Source of the DNA: Bacillota bacterium
GTDB taxonomy: Bacteria; Bacillota_I; Bacilli_A; RF39; UBA660
Direction: 5' to 3'
Assembly: GCA_015059485.1 (NCBI GenBank)
Contig: SVAH01000009.1
Coordinates: 1-57,727 of the forward strand
DNA: 57,727 bases
The notes under the pieces were generated by a model. The model was not told the DNA's origin. It was given only the letters and a program-made list of their open reading frames with translations, and did no database searches. The position numbers and the translations under genes were made by a program. This document shows positions 56,165 to 57,727 of this stretch, piece by piece. How positions within the stretch are numbered: position 1 is the stretch's first letter; the number at the start of each line of letters is the position of its first letter.

Positions 56165-56193
56165 ATTGTATATCAATTCTAAAAAAATGTCAA
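56165..56193 (-). promoter_or_regulatory. Promoter of the candidate small RNA
   Basis: Minus strand: TTGACA (56193-56188), 17 bases, TACAAT (56170-56165). Confidence 0.75.
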
Positions 56194-56227
56194 GTAACAT
56201 GTATAAATGATGTAAAATTTCAAGAAA

Positions 56228-56252
56228 TAAAAAAAACACATTAAGATGTGTT
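56228..56252 (-). terminator. Terminator of the Lys-Ile-Glu tRNA operon
   Basis: On the minus strand AACACAT pairs with ATGTGTT around a 4-base loop, followed by eight T. Confidence 0.8.
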
Positions 56253-56263
56253 ATTTTAAAAAT

Positions 56264-56340
56264 TGGTGACCAGTACGGGATTCGAACCCGTGAATGCCGC
56301 CGTGAAAGGGCGGTGTGTTAAGCCGCTTCACCAACTGGCC
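56264..56340 (-). tRNA. tRNA-Glu (anticodon TTC)
   Basis: Minus strand: GGCCAGT pairs with ACTGGTC (one G:U); the stem CCGCC/GGCGG encloses CTTTCAC (TTC); CCA encoded. 77 bases. Confidence 0.96.
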
Positions 56341-56346
56341 AAAAAA

Positions 56347-56423
<77 letters not shown>

Positions 56424-56499
56424 ATTTCTTGAAACCTATTTAATTTTAACCTATTTTGTAGAATTTTGCAATACTTTTTTTTAAATTCCATAAATAAAA

Positions 56500-56575
56500 T
56501 GGTGTCCCCTCAGGGATTCGAACCCTGGACCCACTGATTAAGAGTCAGTTGCTCTACCAACTGAGCTAAGGAGAC
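56500..56575 (-). tRNA. tRNA-Lys (anticodon CTT)
   Basis: Minus strand: GTCTCCT pairs with AGGGGAC; anticodon loop CTCTTAA gives CTT; CCA encoded. 76 bases. First gene of this small operon; it is separated from tRNA-Ile by 76 AT-rich bases. Confidence 0.96.
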
Positions 56576-56594
56576 AAATCAGTAGTACTACTTG

Positions 56595-56622
56595 ATTATA
56601 CCATAAAATTTATTAATAGCAA
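56595..56622 (-). promoter_or_regulatory. Promoter of the Lys-Ile-Glu tRNA operon
   Basis: Minus strand: TTGCTA (56622-56617), 16 bases, consensus TATAAT (56600-56595), 19 bases before tRNA-Lys. Confidence 0.65.
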
Positions 56623-56640
56623 TATATTTTTTTAGATTTT

Positions 56641-57273
56641 TTACTTATTTTTTACAACTCTAAGTTTAGGATATTTTTTTTCAATTATTTCATCAGGATA
56701 TTTTTTATCTATAATTTTTAATATTGTATTATTTGATTTAATATTATTTTGTCTATTCGAATATTCATATACTGCAATCCCAGATATAAGGACATCTAAA
56801 ATAATTAATATTCCTGTTATCAAAGTTATAGTATATGGAATTTTATTTATTATTTTTTTGATTGGTGGATAACATAGTTTAATCCATATTAATGAAACAA
56901 TTCCCCAACAAAAACAATAAGGTAAATATATACGACCGTTTAAATTATAGTTAAAAGAAGAATAATTCCAAGTAGATGTATGTAAAACGTATTCCTGAAA
57001 TACACTTAATAAATATTCATAAGCGCTTCCTAAAACAGTTCCTAATATAAATATAATGAAAAAATTTTTACTTTTTATTTTTTTGAACACAAAGGTAATA
57101 AGCATAGTTCCAAGACCATAAATAGGCTTAAAAGGTCCATATAAAAGACCTTGTTTATTAATCCAAACTCCGTTTTTTATAAAATAGTATAAAACTTCAA
57201 TAGCATAACCTAACAACCCACCAATAATAAATAACCAAATTATATCGGTAATTAACTCTTTTCTTTTACTCAT
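56641..57273 (-). CDS. Putative ABC-transporter type IV / CmpB-like membrane protein
   Basis: A 210-residue protein with five membrane segments, resembling the CmpB-like family (PF06541): FIIGGLLGYAIEVLYYFIKNGVWINKQGLLYGPFKPIYGLG and GSAYEYLL...STWNYSSFNYNLNGRIYLPYCFCWG are typical. Despite the family name no ATPase or transport evidence exists, and the function is unknown. Upstream GGTGAA fits the ATG. Its stop lies 18 bases beyond the tRNA-operon promoter, in the same direction, so it may read into the tRNAs. Confidence 0.82.
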   Translation of the reverse strand: MSKRKELITDIIWLFIIGGLLGYAIEVLYYFIKNGVWINKQGLLYGPFKPIYGLGTMLITFVFKKIKSKNFFIIFILGTVLGSAYEYLLSVFQEYVLHTSTWNYSSFNYNLNGRIYLPYCFCWGIVSLIWIKLCYPPIKKIINKIPYTITLITGILIILDVLISGIAVYEYSNRQNNIKSNNTILKIIDKKYPDEIIEKKYPKLRVVKNK

Positions 57274-57338
57274 TTAAATTCACCATATCAAAATTATATC
57301 AAGTATGTTAAAATAAATAAAGAGGGAGATGAGTATCT

Positions 57339-57623
57339 ATGAAAAATAAATATCAAAGAATGTCAAGAGAAGAAAAAAAAGCTTTAATTGCAGAATATAA
57401 ACAAACAGAAAAAGGTAAATTTTTATTAGAAAAATTAAGAAATGTATTAATAAGCGGAATATTATTATTTGCAAGTTCAATATATTTAATTGTTACAGCA
57501 GATAAGGTATGGGGATATGTTGGAGCTGGCGGACTTATGATAATTGCTTGTATATTTACATTTGCAAGTATTAGACTTAGAATTAAAAATTTAAATTTAT
57601 TTGCAGTTAGAGGAAAAAAATAG
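57339..57623 (+). CDS. Small two-span membrane protein of unknown function
   Basis: A 94-residue protein with a basic, charged N-terminus (MKNKYQRMSREEKKALIAEYKQTEKG), two membrane segments (about residues 37-54 and 59-76) and a short basic tail. GAGGGAG precedes the ATG. Divergent from the CmpB-like gene. I have seen no motif that would name it. Confidence 0.65.
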   Translation: MKNKYQRMSREEKKALIAEYKQTEKGKFLLEKLRNVLISGILLFASSIYLIVTADKVWGYVGAGGLMIIACIFTFASIRLRIKNLNLFAVRGKK

Positions 57624-57630
57624 CATAAAA

Positions 57631-57654
57631 AAAGTTCTAATTTATTAGAACTTT
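57631..57654 (-). terminator. Hairpin with a T-run on the minus strand
   Basis: A 10-bp stem (AAAGTTCTAA/TTAGAACTTT) around TTTA; the run of seven A on its left gives U residues when read on the minus strand, so it probably ends a transcript entering from beyond the right edge. Confidence 0.55.
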
Positions 57655-57655
57655 C

Positions 57656-57704
57656 AGACTGTTGACAAATATAGATATTATATTTGTATGACAGTCTTTT
57701 TTAT
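57656..57704 (+). terminator. Long hairpin terminator on the plus strand
   Basis: AGACTGT pairs with ACAGTCT, extended by ACAAATATA/TATATTTGT, then TTTTTT. It ends the small membrane protein transcript. Confidence 0.75.
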
Positions 57705-57727
57705 TATATAAAACCAAAATAAAAGAA

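Overview
The window is a chromosomal segment of a very AT-rich (roughly a quarter to 30 % G+C by eye), endospore-forming member of the Bacillota, most likely an uncultured gut lineage of Bacilli (Erysipelotrichia/RF39-like). Reasons: sporulation genes (spoIVA, spoVIF, spoIVFA/spoIVFB, a yutH-like coat gene, two CotF-domain genes), Bacilli-type gene neighbourhoods, Gram-positive type Shine-Dalgarno sites (AGGAGG and many GGTGA), and the standard code (TGA is a stop, Trp is TGG). Coding density is high and genes often overlap by a few bases.

Layout. 1-6.6 kb: tail of a receiver domain, spoIVA, an unknown gene, the HU gene, L-lactate dehydrogenase, a GH25 lysozyme and, on the minus strand, a small UvrD-like helicase. 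6.7-14.5 kb: ysxC, an orphan type IV prepilin with a cadherin-like domain, two large polytopic membrane proteins (DUF2142 and GT39-like), der, and a FAD oxidoreductase. 14.5-21 kb: spoVIF, def, nfo, a DUF2624-like gene, a class B PBP, rpmG, efp and an InlB-repeat surface protein. 21-26.6 kb: rnc-smc, then a surface protein whose last ~50 codons are an abrupt GC-rich block with the pattern of a diversity-generating retroelement (DGR) variable region, followed by a perfect 15-bp hairpin. No reverse transcriptase or template repeat is in the window.

26.8-32.7 kb: a transglutaminase-like protein, rpsT, and the compressed Bacillus-type cluster SPOR-like/radC/mreC/mreD/spoIVFA/spoIVFB/rplU/prp/rpmA, lacking maf, mreB and minCD. 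32.8-35.8 kb: a protein with eleven 30-residue tandem repeats and its own strong promoter, two small unknown genes, lexA, and a divergent 47-aa single-membrane-segment protein under a LexA-type box. 36-43.9 kb: rpsB-tsf, two membrane-anchored proteins where pyrH usually lies, frr, trpS, a VanY-type carboxypeptidase, an Hpt-receiver protein, and an NfeD/SPFH pair. 44-50.8 kb: a membrane lytic transglycosylase, a small alarmone synthetase, an SOS-controlled Y-family polymerase, a disordered coiled-coil protein, yutH/NifU, and an S1-domain protein. 50.8-57.7 kb: eight tRNA genes in two clusters plus one single gene, thyA, uppS, two CotF genes, a peptidoglycan deacetylase, a candidate small RNA and a few membrane proteins.

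Themes: cell envelope and spore building; translation; a small SOS regulon (lexA, the 47-aa protein, the Y-family polymerase) tied together by near-identical boxes; and a display system in which surface proteins are anchored by an N-terminal membrane segment, one of them apparently diversified by a DGR encoded elsewhere. All product names come from reading motifs and gene order; nothing was searched.
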